64,000 nt of DNA from assembly GCF_001469955.1 (NCBI RefSeq), contig NZ_LOPU01000018.1, positions 684,001 to 748,000 on the forward strand, in the 5' to 3' direction. Below the pieces are notes generated by a model, which made no database searches, was not told the origin of the DNA, and saw only the letters and a program-made list of their open reading frames with translations. The position numbers were made by a program, and so were the translations under genes. Positions 16,162-24,652 of this stretch are shown here, piece after piece (positions within the stretch are counted from its first letter, which is position 1; every line of letters begins with the position of its first letter). This stretch comes from Haloprofundus marisrubri (GTDB lineage Archaea > Halobacteriota > Halobacteria > Halobacteriales > Haloferacaceae).

Positions 16162-16173
16162 TCGGGGCGGCGG

Positions 16174-16341
16174 CTACTCCGTCGGCCGTTCGTCGTTTGC
16201 GAAGCGCACGAAAACGACGACGGGCAAACCGAAGAACGCGACGACGACGAGAACGGGCAGGAGATACTGCAGTCCGAGTGCTTCGAGAGAGAGAAGCGCG
16301 GCGATGTAAATTAGGAGTGCGGTCTGGAGGGTCTGCGACAT
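16174..16341 (-). CDS. 55-aa two-helix membrane protein
   Basis: A short frame between two known genes encodes 55 residues starting MSQTLQTALLIYIAALL. It has two hydrophobic stretches (about 7-28 and 26-46) and an acidic-polar tail ending NDERPTE. An A-tract box at 16363-16372 (minus strand GCTTTTTTAG) sits 22-31 nt before the ATG, the usual place for a leaderless promoter. The composition, promoter and lack of overlap with neighbours support a real gene. I do not recognise a family; function unknown. Confidence 0.65.
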   Translation of the reverse strand: MSQTLQTALLIYIAALLSLEALGLQYLLPVLVVVAFFGLPVVVFVRFANDERPTE

Positions 16342-16381
16342 ATCTCCGCCGACTCAGTGACCCTAAAAAAGCGTTTCGTGC

Positions 16382-17107
16382 CTACTCCTCGGACACGTCG
16401 TCGCCTTCCCAGCCCTCCGAGAACACGTGGTCCTCGGGAACGCCCTCGTCGTCCAGCAACTCTTTGGTGTCGACGACCATCTGCGGGACGCCGCAGACGT
16501 AGATGTTGCGCTCCTCAAGATTGTCGACGACCTCGGGTGCGTGTTCTTGGACGTGACCCGTCAGTCCGTCCCACTTCTCGTCGGACAGCGAGTACGTGAC
16601 GGTGAGATTCTCGTTTTCGGCTTCGAGTTGGTCGAGCGTTTCGCGGTAGATGATGTCCTCTTGGGTTTTCTCGCCGTAGAGGAAATGTGCGTGGCCCGTC
16701 CCCTCGTCGACGTACTGCTTCAGCATCGCAATCATCGGCGTAATTCCCGTGCCCGTCGAGAGGAACACGACGTCCTCGTCGGCGTCTCGGAGGTAGAGGT
16801 TGCCGTCGAGGTCCTCAAGTTCTATCTCGTCGCCGCGTTCTCGGTCGTGCATCCAGACCGAGGCGGTGCCGTCGTCGTAGCGGCGGATGGCGAGCGTCAA
16901 CTGCTCGGTTCCCGGGCGGTTCGTCGCCGTGTACGGCCGGACGACTTCCTCGCCGTCCTCGCTGTCCTCACCGTCCTGCGTGAAGTGAATCTGGGTATGT
17001 TGGCCGGGGTCGAACTCGAACACCTCGCCGTCCGTGGCGACGAGTCGGAACTGTTTGACAGTCGGCGTCAGTTCGTCCATCGACTCGACGGTGACCGTCC
17101 GTGTCAT
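16382..17107 (-). CDS. FAD-dependent ferredoxin/flavodoxin-NAD(P)H reductase family protein
   Basis: A 241-residue reductase of the FNR fold. RPYTATNRPG is the flavin-binding RxYS/T motif (~residue 57), and STGTGITPMIAML is the nicotinamide-binding loop (~115). VCGVPQMV near the C-terminus is the usual NAD(P)-site CG motif. It has no fused ferredoxin domain, so it needs a separate carrier. The start at 17107 (MTRTVTVESMD) is chosen over 17167. An insert rich in Asp/Glu near residue 45 is a halophilic feature. Confidence 0.88.
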   Translation of the reverse strand: MTRTVTVESMDELTPTVKQFRLVATDGEVFEFDPGQHTQIHFTQDGEDSEDGEEVVRPYTATNRPGTEQLTLAIRRYDDGTASVWMHDRERGDEIELEDLDGNLYLRDADEDVVFLSTGTGITPMIAMLKQYVDEGTGHAHFLYGEKTQEDIIYRETLDQLEAENENLTVTYSLSDEKWDGLTGHVQEHAPEVVDNLEERNIYVCGVPQMVVDTKELLDDEGVPEDHVFSEGWEGDDVSEE

Positions 17108-17251
17108 ACGGTTCGAACGGCCGCGACTACCAAAGTCGTGGGTCCAAAAAGACGAAGTCAGTCGCATCCTGCATGTACGGGACTCTCGCTTCCGTGACGA
17201 CGTTTCGAATTAGGTCAACGGCTATGCCAGTCGCGTCCTACCTCACGGACG

Positions 17252-18781
17252 ATGACCGTCTGGATTCTCGGCGACCAGTTGACTCGGGACGTGTCGGTAC
17301 TCGACGACGCAGACCGGGTGCTGATGGTCGAGGCGCACGCGTTCGCCGAGCGGATGCCGTACCAGCCTCAGAAACTGACGCTGTTGTTTGGCGCGATGCG
17401 GCAGTTCCGCGACGAACTCAGGAACGAAAGAATCGACGTGGCGTACTACGAGTGCGAGACGTTCGGCGAGGGTCTGGACGCGTTCTTCGACGAGTATCCG
17501 GACGCGGAACTCACCCTTCAGCGACCGTCGAGTCACGGCGCGGCCGAACGGTTTTCATCCATGGTCGAAGCACGAGATGGCTCGCTCACCGTCGTCGACG
17601 ACGAACGCTTTCTCACCTCCATCGAGTTCTTCGACGACTGGGCCGAAGAACGCGAGAACGCCAGCGACGACGGGAGTGATACCCGTTTCCGCCACGAGAA
17701 CTTCTACCGTCACGTCCGCCGCGAGACGGGAATCCTGATGGACGGCGACGACCCCGAGGGCGGCGAGTGGAACTACGACGACGAAAACCGCGAGACGCCG
17801 CCCGACGAGTGGAACGCCCCCGACGTTCCGAGATTCGACCCCGACGAGACGACGCGCGACGTCCACGAGTGGGTCACCGACAGATACGACGACCACTGGG
17901 GCAACCCGGACCTCGACGCGTTCGTCTGGCCGGTGACCCGCGAGCAGGCACTGCAAGCGCTCGACCACTTCGTCGAGGTTCGACTTTCGGAGTTCGGGCC
18001 GTATCAGGACGCACTGCTGCGCGAGGAGTGGGCGCTCTGTCACTCGCTTCTCTCCTCGTCGCTGAACCTCGGTCTGCTCACGCCTCGGGAAGTCGTCGAC
18101 CGGGCAGTGTCGGCGTATGAATCGGGTGACGCCCCGCTGAACAGCGTCGAGGGGTTCGTCCGCCAGATTATCGGCTGGCGCGAGTTCATGCGCCACGTCT
18201 ACCGGCGGTCGATGCCCGAGATGAACGATGCAAACCAACTCGACCAGACGCACGAACTACCGGAACTGTACTACAGCGGCGAGACGGAGATGGTCTGTCT
18301 CTCGGAGGCAGTGGGCAACGTCCACGCTCGCGGCTACGCTCACCACATCGAGCGTCTGATGATTCTCTCGAACTTCGCGCTCATCTACGGCGCGGACCCC
18401 CACGAACTCAACCGCTGGTTCCACTTCGGCTTCGTAGACGCCTACCACTGGGTGACGACGCCGAACGTCGTCGGCATGGGAACGTTCGCCACCGACGCGC
18501 TCTCGTCGAAGCCGTACGCCTCCTCGGGCAACTACGTGAACAAGATGAGCGACTTCTGCTCGTCCTGTCCGTACGCGGTGACGAAGACGACGGGCGAGAA
18601 CGCCTGTCCGTTCAACGCGCTGTACTGGGATTTCTTGAAGGACAACGAGGAGACGCTTCGCGGAACCGGGCGGATGGGACTGATGTACTCACACGTCGAC
18701 AACAAAGACGACGAGGAGTGGAACGAGATTCGCACCCGCGCCGCGGACCTTCGCGAGCGCGGCGCGGCGGGCGAACTGTAG
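17252..18781 (+). CDS. Iron-sulfur cryptochrome/photolyase (FeS-BCP, PhrB-type)
   Basis: A 509-residue photolyase-family protein. The N-terminal Rossmann part starts TVWILGDQL, followed by the helical FAD domain (GWREFMRHVYRR, HIERLMILSNFALI, WVTTPNVVGMGTFA). The C-terminal part has FCSSC and a further Cys 13 residues after the CxxC, plus an earlier Cys in EMVCLSEAVGN: the four ligands of a [4Fe-4S] cluster with the spacing of Agrobacterium PhrB (CxxC, then +13). That group repairs (6-4) photoproducts. A light-driven DNA-repair role suits a surface-brine archaeon. The neighbouring flavin reductase (16382) is divergently oriented. Confidence 0.9.
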   Translation: MTVWILGDQLTRDVSVLDDADRVLMVEAHAFAERMPYQPQKLTLLFGAMRQFRDELRNERIDVAYYECETFGEGLDAFFDEYPDAELTLQRPSSHGAAERFSSMVEARDGSLTVVDDERFLTSIEFFDDWAEERENASDDGSDTRFRHENFYRHVRRETGILMDGDDPEGGEWNYDDENRETPPDEWNAPDVPRFDPDETTRDVHEWVTDRYDDHWGNPDLDAFVWPVTREQALQALDHFVEVRLSEFGPYQDALLREEWALCHSLLSSSLNLGLLTPREVVDRAVSAYESGDAPLNSVEGFVRQIIGWREFMRHVYRRSMPEMNDANQLDQTHELPELYYSGETEMVCLSEAVGNVHARGYAHHIERLMILSNFALIYGADPHELNRWFHFGFVDAYHWVTTPNVVGMGTFATDALSSKPYASSGNYVNKMSDFCSSCPYAVTKTTGENACPFNALYWDFLKDNEETLRGTGRMGLMYSHVDNKDDEEWNEIRTRAADLRERGAAGEL

Positions 18782-18883
18782 GTGCGTTCGTGACAGCGCA
18801 CGGTGTCGGCCGGTGCAGAGCCGACAGCCGTCGAACGCGAGCCGCGGGTATCCTTCGTGCGGCACGTGGTACCTCGCGTCAGG

Positions 18884-18894
18884 GGTTAATAACC
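18884..18894. other. Inverted repeat GGTTA-A-TAACC
   Basis: A perfect 5+1+5 inverted repeat in the 222-bp spacer between the photolyase and the convergent cold-shock gene. It is AT-rich against its background and may be a TATA-containing operator for an unannotated transcript. Confidence 0.3.
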
Positions 18895-18968
18895 GCATCT
18901 ACCAGACAGCTGTCGCTGTCGGATTCTGCTGCCGGAGCGAAGCGACTGGGACCGAACGACGCAGTCGA

Positions 18969-18990
18969 CCCGTCACCCGTCACCCGTCAC
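18969..18990. repeat. 7-bp tandem repeat (CCCGTCA)n
   Basis: Three perfect copies of CCCGTCA followed by a decayed copy (CCAATCA), just past the cold-shock gene's stop codon. A short simple repeat without visible coding role. Confidence 0.7.
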
Positions 18991-19003
18991 CAATCACCCG
19001 CGT

Positions 19004-19198
19004 TTACAGTCGTTCGAGGTTCGTCGCGCGCGGTCCTTTGTCGGCCTGTTCGATGTCGAACTCCACTTCTTGGCCCTCTTCGAGGTCCTCGCCGCCGATG
19101 TCCTCCATGTGAAAGAACACGTCCTCGTCGGAGTCGTCCGTCTCGATGAATCCGTAGCCGCCCGTGTCGTTGAAAAACACAACCGTTCCAGTCGCCAT
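19004..19198 (-). CDS. cspA: Cold-shock domain protein
   Basis: A 64-residue single cold-shock domain binding single-stranded nucleic acids. RNP1 is GGYGFIE (13-19) and RNP2 is VFFHM. The first strand is [15 protein letters not shown], as in bacterial CspA, and the length equals the usual family length. Haloarchaea carry several such proteins, which act as RNA chaperones. A box CCCTTATTGAG on the minus strand at 19223-19233 stands 25-35 nt before the ATG, so the transcript is probably leaderless. Confidence 0.93.
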   Translation of the reverse strand: MATGTVVFFNDTGGYGFIETDDSDEDVFFHMEDIGGEDLEEGQEVEFDIEQADKGPRATNLERL

Positions 19199-19222
19199 CG
19201 TAAATTAATGGACGCGCAGAGT

Positions 19223-19233
19223 CTCAATAAGGG
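19223..19233 (-). promoter_or_regulatory. TATA-like box of the cold-shock gene
   Basis: Minus-strand CCCTTATTGAG, 25-35 nt before the start. A second AT-rich patch (19201-19209) follows it next to the start codon. Confidence 0.5.
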
Positions 19234-19299
19234 TTGTGTGGTTCACCCTGTGGTGTTCGTCACGACGAGTGAGAGGTGCCGCGAGGAGCGCTCCGACGA

Positions 19300-21969
19300 T
19301 TACCGCAGGAAGCCAAGCAGACGGTACTCCTCGTCGGGGTCGTAGCGGCGGAACACGAGGCTGTTCGTCAGCACCGAGACGCTGGAGACGGCCATCGCCG
19401 CCGCCGCGAGCACCGGTTGCAGGAGGCCGAGCGATGCCAGCGGAATCATCGCCGTGTTGTAGCCGAGCGCCCAGAAGAGGTTCTGCTTGATTTTCGAGAG
19501 CGTCCCCTCCGAGACGCGCATGGCGCGAATCACGTCAACCGGGTCGTCGCGCATCAGCGTCACGTCGGCGGCTTCGATAGCCACGTCGGTGCCGCTGCCG
19601 AGCGCCGTCCCGACGAACGCCGCGGCGAGCGCTGGCGCGTCGTTGACGCCGTCGCCGACCATCATCACGCGGCGGCCGTCGTCCTGAATCGACTCGACTT
19701 CGTCTGCTTTCTCGTCGGGCATGACTTCGGCGCGGACGTTGTCGGCGTCGATGCCGACGCGTTCGGCGACGGCGCGGGCGGTCCGCTCGTTGTCGCCGGT
19801 GAGCATGAACACCGAGACGCCGCGGCCGCGGAGCGTCGAGACGGCTTCTTTCGCCGAGTCTTTGACTTCGTCGGCGACGGCGAGCACGCCGAGCAACTCG
19901 TCGTCGAGGGCGACGAGCATCGCCGTCTTCCCCTCGGATTCGAGGTCGGTCATGGTGTCGGCGGCGGGGTCGGGGTCGACGTCGTACTCGCGCATGAGGT
20001 CGGGCTTGCCGACCAGTGCGGTCCCGCGGTCGATACGAGCGCGGACGCCCTGTCCGGCGACGTTCTGGAAGGCGACGGGGTCGGAGACGTCGATATCCCG
20101 CTTCTTCGCGCCGGCGACGACGGCTTCGGCGATGGGGTGTTCGCTGCCCGACTCGGCGGCGGCGGCGACTTCGAGGAGGAGTCGCTCGTCGACGTCGGAT
20201 TCGACGGCAGCACTCGCACCAGCGCCGTCGGCGCGGACAGCGTCGGAGTCGACGTCACCCGACCCGTCGGTCGTCGGCGAGACGACGACGGCGTCGGTCA
20301 GGTGCATCTCGCCTTTCGTCAAGGTTCCCGTCTTGTCGAAGACGACGGTGTCGACGTCGCGGACGCGTTCGAGCACGTCGCCGCCTTTGAACAGGATGCC
20401 GTGTTTCGCGCCGATGGTCGTTCCGACCATCGTCGCCGCGGGCGTCGCAAGGCCGAGCGCGCAGGGACAGGCGATGAGCACCGCCGACGCGAAGACGACG
20501 ACGGCGAACTCGAACGCCGAAAGTGCGGCGGGGCCGCCGCCGACGAGACCCCACAGCGGAAGCGACGTGACGAATCCGGACAACGCCTGCGGGAACAGAT
20601 ACCAGACGACCGACCAGAAGACGGCGTTGGCGATGACCGCCGGAACGAAGTACGCGCTGATGCGGTCGGCGAGGTTCTGAATCTCGGGTTGACGGCTCTG
20701 GGCGTCGCGCACCATCCGGACGATTTGCTGCAGCGCCGTCTCGGAGCCGACTTTTGTCGCGCGGACGTACAACAGGCCGTTTTCGTTGATGGTCGAGCCG
20801 ACGACTTCGTCGCCCGGCGATTTTTCGACCGGAACGGATTCGCCGGTGACGTTCGACTCGTCGACGGCGCTGGACCCGTCGACGACGACGCCGTCGGTCG
20901 GAATCTTCTCGCCCGGGCGGACTTTCATCACGTCTCCTTCTTCGACGTCTTCGAGGGGGACTTCGCGTTCGTTCTCGAACTCGGTGTCGTCTCGGTCTTC
21001 GGCGGTTTCACCGCCTTCGGGAGACGTCTCCACCTCGTCGACGACGGTGGCGTCGTCGGCTTCGAGTTCGAGCAGTTGGCGAATCGCCTCGCCGGCACGA
21101 CCCTTCGAGCGGGCTTCGAGGTAGTTACCGAGCGTGATGAACACGAGGATGAGCGCCGCGCTCTCGAAGTACAGTTGCCCAACGTCCAAGAGGCCGACGA
21201 GGACGACGACGCTGTACAGGTACGCCGTCGTCGACCCGAGGGCGATGAGCACGTCCATGTTCGCCGTGCGGTTCTTCACGAGCGCCTTGTAGGAGTTGAC
21301 GTAGAACTCCTTGCCGAGAAAGTACTGAACCGGCGTCGCCAGCACGAGCGCAATCCAGCCCATCTCGACGCCGAGAATGGTCTCGGGGACGGGAATCCCG
21401 ACGAGGTCACCCATCATCAGAACCGAGAGCGGAACCGCCAGCGACGCGCCGAACAGCGTCAGGTTACGCTGGTGACGGAGTTCGGCTTTTCTGGCGTTTT
21501 CGCGGCGGTCACCTTCGCTCTCGCCGTCCTCCCTGTCGCCCGCATCGTCGCGCACCGGCGAGTAACCCGCATCCTCGATGGCGTCGTACACGTCCGAGCG
21601 CGATACTGCTTCGGGATTGTAGCGGACCGTCGCCTCGTCGGTGGCGTAGTTGGCGTCGACCGAGAGAACTCCTGAGAGGTCGCCGACGGCGCGCTCGACG
21701 GTCTGCACGCAGTTCGAGCAGGTCATGTCGGTGATGCCGACGTTCATCTCCTCGGCGACCGGGTCGTAGCCCGACCGTTCGATGGCGTCGTACACCTCGG
21801 CGAGACTCACCTCGTCGGGGTCGTATTCGACGGTGCCCTCGTCGGTGGCGTAGTTGACGTTCACCTCCTCGATGCCGTCGAGTTCCTCGACGGCGGACGT
21901 GACGGTCGACGAGCAGTTTGCACAGCTCATCCCCCGTACCTCGATTCGAACGCGTTGGGTCTCACTCAT
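19300..21969 (-). CDS. copA: Copper-translocating P1B-type ATPase
   Basis: An 889-residue heavy-metal ATPase exporting Cu(I). Two N-terminal HMA domains carry GMSCANC (Cys16, Cys19) and DMTCSNC (~residues 80-86). Eight membrane helices include the metal-site motif [10 protein letters not shown]. The cytoplasmic domains show TGES (actuator), [10 protein letters not shown] (phosphorylated Asp), SEHPIAEA (HP motif) and [10 protein letters not shown]. An acidic insert between HMA and pump regions and another after the phosphorylation site are halophilic additions. CPC indicates Cu/Ag specificity. It neighbours the TRASH regulator and the CopZ chaperone, forming a copper-efflux module. Confidence 0.96.
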   Translation of the reverse strand: MSETQRVRIEVRGMSCANCSSTVTSAVEELDGIEEVNVNYATDEGTVEYDPDEVSLAEVYDAIERSGYDPVAEEMNVGITDMTCSNCVQTVERAVGDLSGVLSVDANYATDEATVRYNPEAVSRSDVYDAIEDAGYSPVRDDAGDREDGESEGDRRENARKAELRHQRNLTLFGASLAVPLSVLMMGDLVGIPVPETILGVEMGWIALVLATPVQYFLGKEFYVNSYKALVKNRTANMDVLIALGSTTAYLYSVVVLVGLLDVGQLYFESAALILVFITLGNYLEARSKGRAGEAIRQLLELEADDATVVDEVETSPEGGETAEDRDDTEFENEREVPLEDVEEGDVMKVRPGEKIPTDGVVVDGSSAVDESNVTGESVPVEKSPGDEVVGSTINENGLLYVRATKVGSETALQQIVRMVRDAQSRQPEIQNLADRISAYFVPAVIANAVFWSVVWYLFPQALSGFVTSLPLWGLVGGGPAALSAFEFAVVVFASAVLIACPCALGLATPAATMVGTTIGAKHGILFKGGDVLERVRDVDTVVFDKTGTLTKGEMHLTDAVVVSPTTDGSGDVDSDAVRADGAGASAAVESDVDERLLLEVAAAAESGSEHPIAEAVVAGAKKRDIDVSDPVAFQNVAGQGVRARIDRGTALVGKPDLMREYDVDPDPAADTMTDLESEGKTAMLVALDDELLGVLAVADEVKDSAKEAVSTLRGRGVSVFMLTGDNERTARAVAERVGIDADNVRAEVMPDEKADEVESIQDDGRRVMMVGDGVNDAPALAAAFVGTALGSGTDVAIEAADVTLMRDDPVDVIRAMRVSEGTLSKIKQNLFWALGYNTAMIPLASLGLLQPVLAAAAMAVSSVSVLTNSLVFRRYDPDEEYRLLGFLR

Positions 21970-21978
21970 TGTATGGAT

Positions 21979-21993
21979 ATACGTACTACGTAT
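21979..21993. promoter_or_regulatory. Inverted repeat ATACGTA-C-TACGTAT before copA
   Basis: A perfect 7+1+7 inverted repeat, 10-24 nt before the copA ATG. Its position between the core promoter and the start fits a repressor or activator site, or an attenuating hairpin. Confidence 0.5.
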
Positions 21994-22011
21994 TCATGCA
22001 ACTTTTGCCTT

Positions 22012-22045
22012 CTATTCGAAGGTAGAATAGCTCCTAATCTTCGAA
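22012..22045. promoter_or_regulatory. TTCGAA-containing operator-like region upstream of copA
   Basis: CTATTC (22012-22017) and GAATAG (22025-22030) form an inverted repeat; the first half overlaps ATTCGAAGGT (22014-22023). A further TTCGAA sits at 22040-22045. The same ATTCGAAGGT occurs at 22698-22707 before copZ. These are candidate sites for the TRASH regulator. Confidence 0.45.
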
Positions 22046-22057
22046 ATGAAAGCAAAT

Positions 22058-22648
22058 TCAGACACCACTTTGGAGACGCTCGTACCGCGCCTCGAAGTTC
22101 GACAGACAGGAGTCACAGCAGAAGTGGTACAGTTCGTCGTCGAAGCGGGCGGATTCGCCTTCGCTCGTGACGGTGTTGCCGCACTCGACGCAGGAGAGCG
22201 CCAACTCGGCCTCGCCGAGTCCGGGCGTCCACTCGTCGTCGACGACGAGGTTCGCGTCGATATCACGGATATCCTCCAAGTCGACGACGCCGTCGAGCAG
22301 TGCCGTCACGTCGCCGTCGCGTATCGGCGCGCGGAAGACGACGCGCGCGTCGGCGGTTCGAAACACGTGGTCGACCCTGTCGAGTGCCGTCAGCGCCTTC
22401 GCAACCGACTCGGCGGCGGCAGGTCGCACGTCGAGTTCGACGAGCATCGGCGACCCCTCGCGGAGGAGCGACCGGTTCACGTCGAGCGTGAACCGTCTGA
22501 TGACGCCGATTTCGCGCAGTCGCTCTACCCTATCGGAGACCGCAGGTGCGGAGAGGCCGACGTTGTCGGCGATGTCACTGTACGGCCGCCGAGCGTCTTC
22601 CAAGAGGAGACGCAGAATCTGTCGGTCGGTGTCGTCGAGCGTGCGCAT
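22058..22648 (-). CDS. Lrp/AsnC-type regulator with C-terminal TRASH metal-sensing domain
   Basis: A 196-residue regulator. The N-terminal HTH (DTDRQILRLLLEDARRPYSD, then LSAPAVSDRVERLREIGVI) is of Lrp/AsnC type, and the middle is an RAM-like alpha/beta ligand or oligomer domain. The C-terminus holds CVECGNTV and CCDSC, the cysteine pattern of TRASH domains, which bind copper or other soft metals. Sulfolobus CopR and related haloarchaeal proteins with this architecture control copA and copper chaperone genes, and this gene sits exactly between copA and copZ. I infer that it is the copper sensor of the module. It is transcribed away from copZ. Confidence 0.9.
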   Translation of the reverse strand: MRTLDDTDRQILRLLLEDARRPYSDIADNVGLSAPAVSDRVERLREIGVIRRFTLDVNRSLLREGSPMLVELDVRPAAAESVAKALTALDRVDHVFRTADARVVFRAPIRDGDVTALLDGVVDLEDIRDIDANLVVDDEWTPGLGEAELALSCVECGNTVTSEGESARFDDELYHFCCDSCLSNFEARYERLQSGV

Positions 22649-22697
22649 GGTCGTACATTCGGTACCGAGACTGAAGTGAATTCCGCCCTCTCCTCAG

Positions 22698-22707
22698 ATT
22701 CGAAGGT
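22698..22707. promoter_or_regulatory. ATTCGAAGGT motif in the regulator/copZ divergent spacer
   Basis: Identical to 22014-22023. It lies 50 bp before the regulator's start and 69 bp before copZ, so one bound site could control both directions. Confidence 0.45.
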
Positions 22708-22775
22708 GACATCCGAAATCGACCTCTGCTATCGAAAGGGAAAGGTGAAAGAGGCGACAGCGAGTAGAGTGAACC

Positions 22776-22973
22776 ATGACGACGACACTCACCGTCGAAG
22801 GGATGAGCTGTGATGGCTGCGAGAAAAGCGTCGTAGAGGCGCTCGAAGGCGTCGACGGCGTCGACAGTGCGAGTGCGGACCACGAAGCGAACACGGCGAG
22901 CGTCGAAGGCGACGCCGACCCGCTAGACCTCGTCGTCGCCGTCAACGACGCGGGCTACGAGGCACAAGCGTAG
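22776..22973 (+). CDS. copZ: Copper chaperone (HMA domain)
   Basis: A 65-residue single heavy-metal-associated domain with GMSCDGC at residues 9-15 and the ferredoxin-like babbab pattern ending VVAVNDAGYEAQA. Such CopZ/Atx1 proteins carry Cu(I) to CopA. Strongly acidic composition. It is divergent from the TRASH regulator and close to copA, which supports copper as the metal. Confidence 0.92.
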   Translation: MTTTLTVEGMSCDGCEKSVVEALEGVDGVDSASADHEANTASVEGDADPLDLVVAVNDAGYEAQA

Positions 22974-22985
22974 AGCCGAACTGGA

Positions 22986-23591
22986 CTACTCCTCTCGCGG
23001 TTGCCGCCCCAGCGAGTGAAACTCCTCGTTCGGGCGCATGTCGGCGAACATCGCCATCCGGTTCGAGAGGTTGAACATCGACGTGACCGCACCGATGTCC
23101 CAGATGGCCTCTTCGGAGTAGCCTGCGTCACGCAGTTTCTCGAAGTCATCCTCGCCGACTTTTGCAGGCGCTTCGGTGAGTTTTACGGCGACATCGAGCA
23201 TCGCCATCCGCTCGTCGCTCACGTCCGCCGTCCGGTAGTTGGCGACGAGTTGGTCCGCGAGCAGTGGATTCTTCGCGTAGATGCGGACGAGTGCGCCGTG
23301 GGCGACGTTGCAGTAGTAGCAGTGGTTGACGCCGGAGACGGCGACGATTATCATCTCTATTTCTTCACGGTCCAGCGCCGTGTCGTCGACGAGCGCGTCG
23401 TGGTACTCGAAGAAGGCGCGAAAGTGCGAGGGTTTGTAGGCGAACCCGGAGAAGACGTTCGGGGTGAAGCCCGCGCGGTCGGTTTCCTCGGCGATTCGTT
23501 CTTGCAGGTCTTCGGGGAGGTCCTCGAAGTCGGGAACGGAAAATCGGCGCATCGCGTCGTCGTCCAGCGTCGGTGTGGAGTCGTCTGCCAT
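22986..23591 (-). CDS. AhpD-like peroxidase-related protein (carboxymuconolactone decarboxylase family)
   Basis: A 201-residue all-helical protein with the AhpD active-site pattern CYYCNVAHG (CxxC and the following His), which relays electrons in peroxide reduction. Its length and N-terminal SVPDFEDLPEDLQERI match 'peroxidase-related' members (~190-200 residues) rather than short CMDs. It converges with the copZ gene across a 12-bp gap. Whether it guards against copper-induced peroxide is only suggested by position. Confidence 0.85.
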   Translation of the reverse strand: MADDSTPTLDDDAMRRFSVPDFEDLPEDLQERIAEETDRAGFTPNVFSGFAYKPSHFRAFFEYHDALVDDTALDREEIEMIIVAVSGVNHCYYCNVAHGALVRIYAKNPLLADQLVANYRTADVSDERMAMLDVAVKLTEAPAKVGEDDFEKLRDAGYSEEAIWDIGAVTSMFNLSNRMAMFADMRPNEEFHSLGRQPREE

Positions 23592-23651
23592 ACGCGCGGA
23601 TTCGAAGAGACCGTACTTAATCGTGCGCTCGAATCCGAGTCAGGAGGAAAA

Positions 23652-24161
23652 TCAGACGACGCCGAGCGCAGCGCTGACCCACGCCGCCGTGGCGAACACG
23701 CCGACGACGAACAGGCCGTAGTTCCACACCGAGTTGTCTGCCGTCGTCAACGACAGCGAGTAGCCGTTCCCCGAGAGCGGCCAGAGGAAGTTGACGCCCA
23801 TCGGCGTGAGTGCGTCGCCGACGAGGTGGCCGACGACGGTCAGAAAGCCGACAGCAAAGGCAAAAACGGCGAGGCCGACGCTCGCCTCGCCGAGTGAGAC
23901 GGTGAACGCACCGAGGGTGTTGGTAGCGACGGTGGCGACAGCCCAGAACAGGCCGCCGACGAGCGCCGCGAACAGAAGCGAGTGGGTCGGTCCGCGATGG
24001 GGAATGCCGGGTAGCTTGTGGTCTACGTCCGGGAGCATCGAGAGCCACAGCATCGTCGCACCGAGGACGAACGCGGGCGCGATAGCTCCCGCACTGACGA
24101 GCGTGTAGCCGATGGGCGCGAAGACGAGCAGCGAGACGCCGTAGTGGCCCGTACGGAACAT
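23652..24161 (-). CDS. YdjM-type membrane-bound metal-dependent hydrolase (DUF457)
   Basis: A 169-residue protein with four to five membrane helices. The conserved acidic/His set is present: SMLPDVDHK, HRGPTHS and GHLVGDALTPMG, which form the predicted metal site of the YdjM/LexA-regulated hydrolase family. Function of the family is poorly known; bacterial YdjM is SOS-induced. It is read on the minus strand, separated by 60 bp from the AhpD-like gene. Confidence 0.85.
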   Translation of the reverse strand: MFRTGHYGVSLLVFAPIGYTLVSAGAIAPAFVLGATMLWLSMLPDVDHKLPGIPHRGPTHSLLFAALVGGLFWAVATVATNTLGAFTVSLGEASVGLAVFAFAVGFLTVVGHLVGDALTPMGVNFLWPLSGNGYSLSLTTADNSVWNYGLFVVGVFATAAWVSAALGVV

Positions 24162-24270
24162 GCCGCGGCGTTTCGTCTCCGGGTGTAAAACCGGTCCGCT
24201 TTCGGTTCTTTCACCGACAGCAACGTTACCGTGGACGGTTGCACTCGTGGCGTGTGAGGACCGCCCCGAC

Positions 24271-24277
24271 AGTTAAC
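24271..24277 (+). promoter_or_regulatory. TATA-like box deciding a GTG start
   Basis: AGTTAAC lies 28-34 nt before the GTG at 24305. The first in-frame ATG (24239) is upstream of the box, so GTG is the likely leaderless start. Confidence 0.45.
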
Positions 24278-24304
24278 CCGGTCGCTCGCATCTGTACGTA
24301 CACC

Positions 24305-24547
24305 GTGGATTCCGCTGTCACCGTTCTCGCTGCGTCTGCCGCACCCGCAGCGTACGCCTCGTCCGCTGCATCCGCTGCCGTTTCGCAGTGGTCGTCCGCC
24401 GGTCTCACGCTCCAACTCGGGCCGATAGAGACGCTGGTGTCGACGTTCGGGCCGTTCGTCATTCCCGTGCTGATATTCGTCGTCGGCCTCGTCGGTTATC
24501 TGGTGTTGGTCGCACTCGGACGCGCCGGGTTGGTCAACGGACGCTGA
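24305..24547 (+). CDS. 80-aa small membrane protein
   Basis: From GTG the product begins with an Ala/Ser-rich stretch (AVTVLAASAAPAAYASSAAS), possibly a signal or first helix, and has one clear transmembrane segment near residues 48-72 (FVIPVLIFVVGLVGYLVLV) with a short positive tail. GTG rather than ATG is chosen from the promoter position. I do not recognise the family; a small haloarchaeal membrane protein. Confidence 0.6.
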   Translation: MDSAVTVLAASAAPAAYASSAASAAVSQWSSAGLTLQLGPIETLVSTFGPFVIPVLIFVVGLVGYLVLVALGRAGLVNGR

Positions 24548-24652
24548 AAGGTTGGTTTACCGAATTCAGAGGCGGATTCCTGTTCTCGAAGAGTCTTCAA
24601 GAATCTCTAATTATAGTATTGTCGCCATAACTATACGATAGACTTTGTTTGT

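Noticed and set aside
18689-18898. 69-aa frame on the minus strand starting MRLLTPDARYHV
   Set aside because: Largely antisense to the photolyase C-terminus; no motif or promoter of its own.
19276-21675. 799-aa open frame on the plus strand
   Set aside because: Antisense of copA; composition is shadow-like and copA motifs are unambiguous on the other strand.
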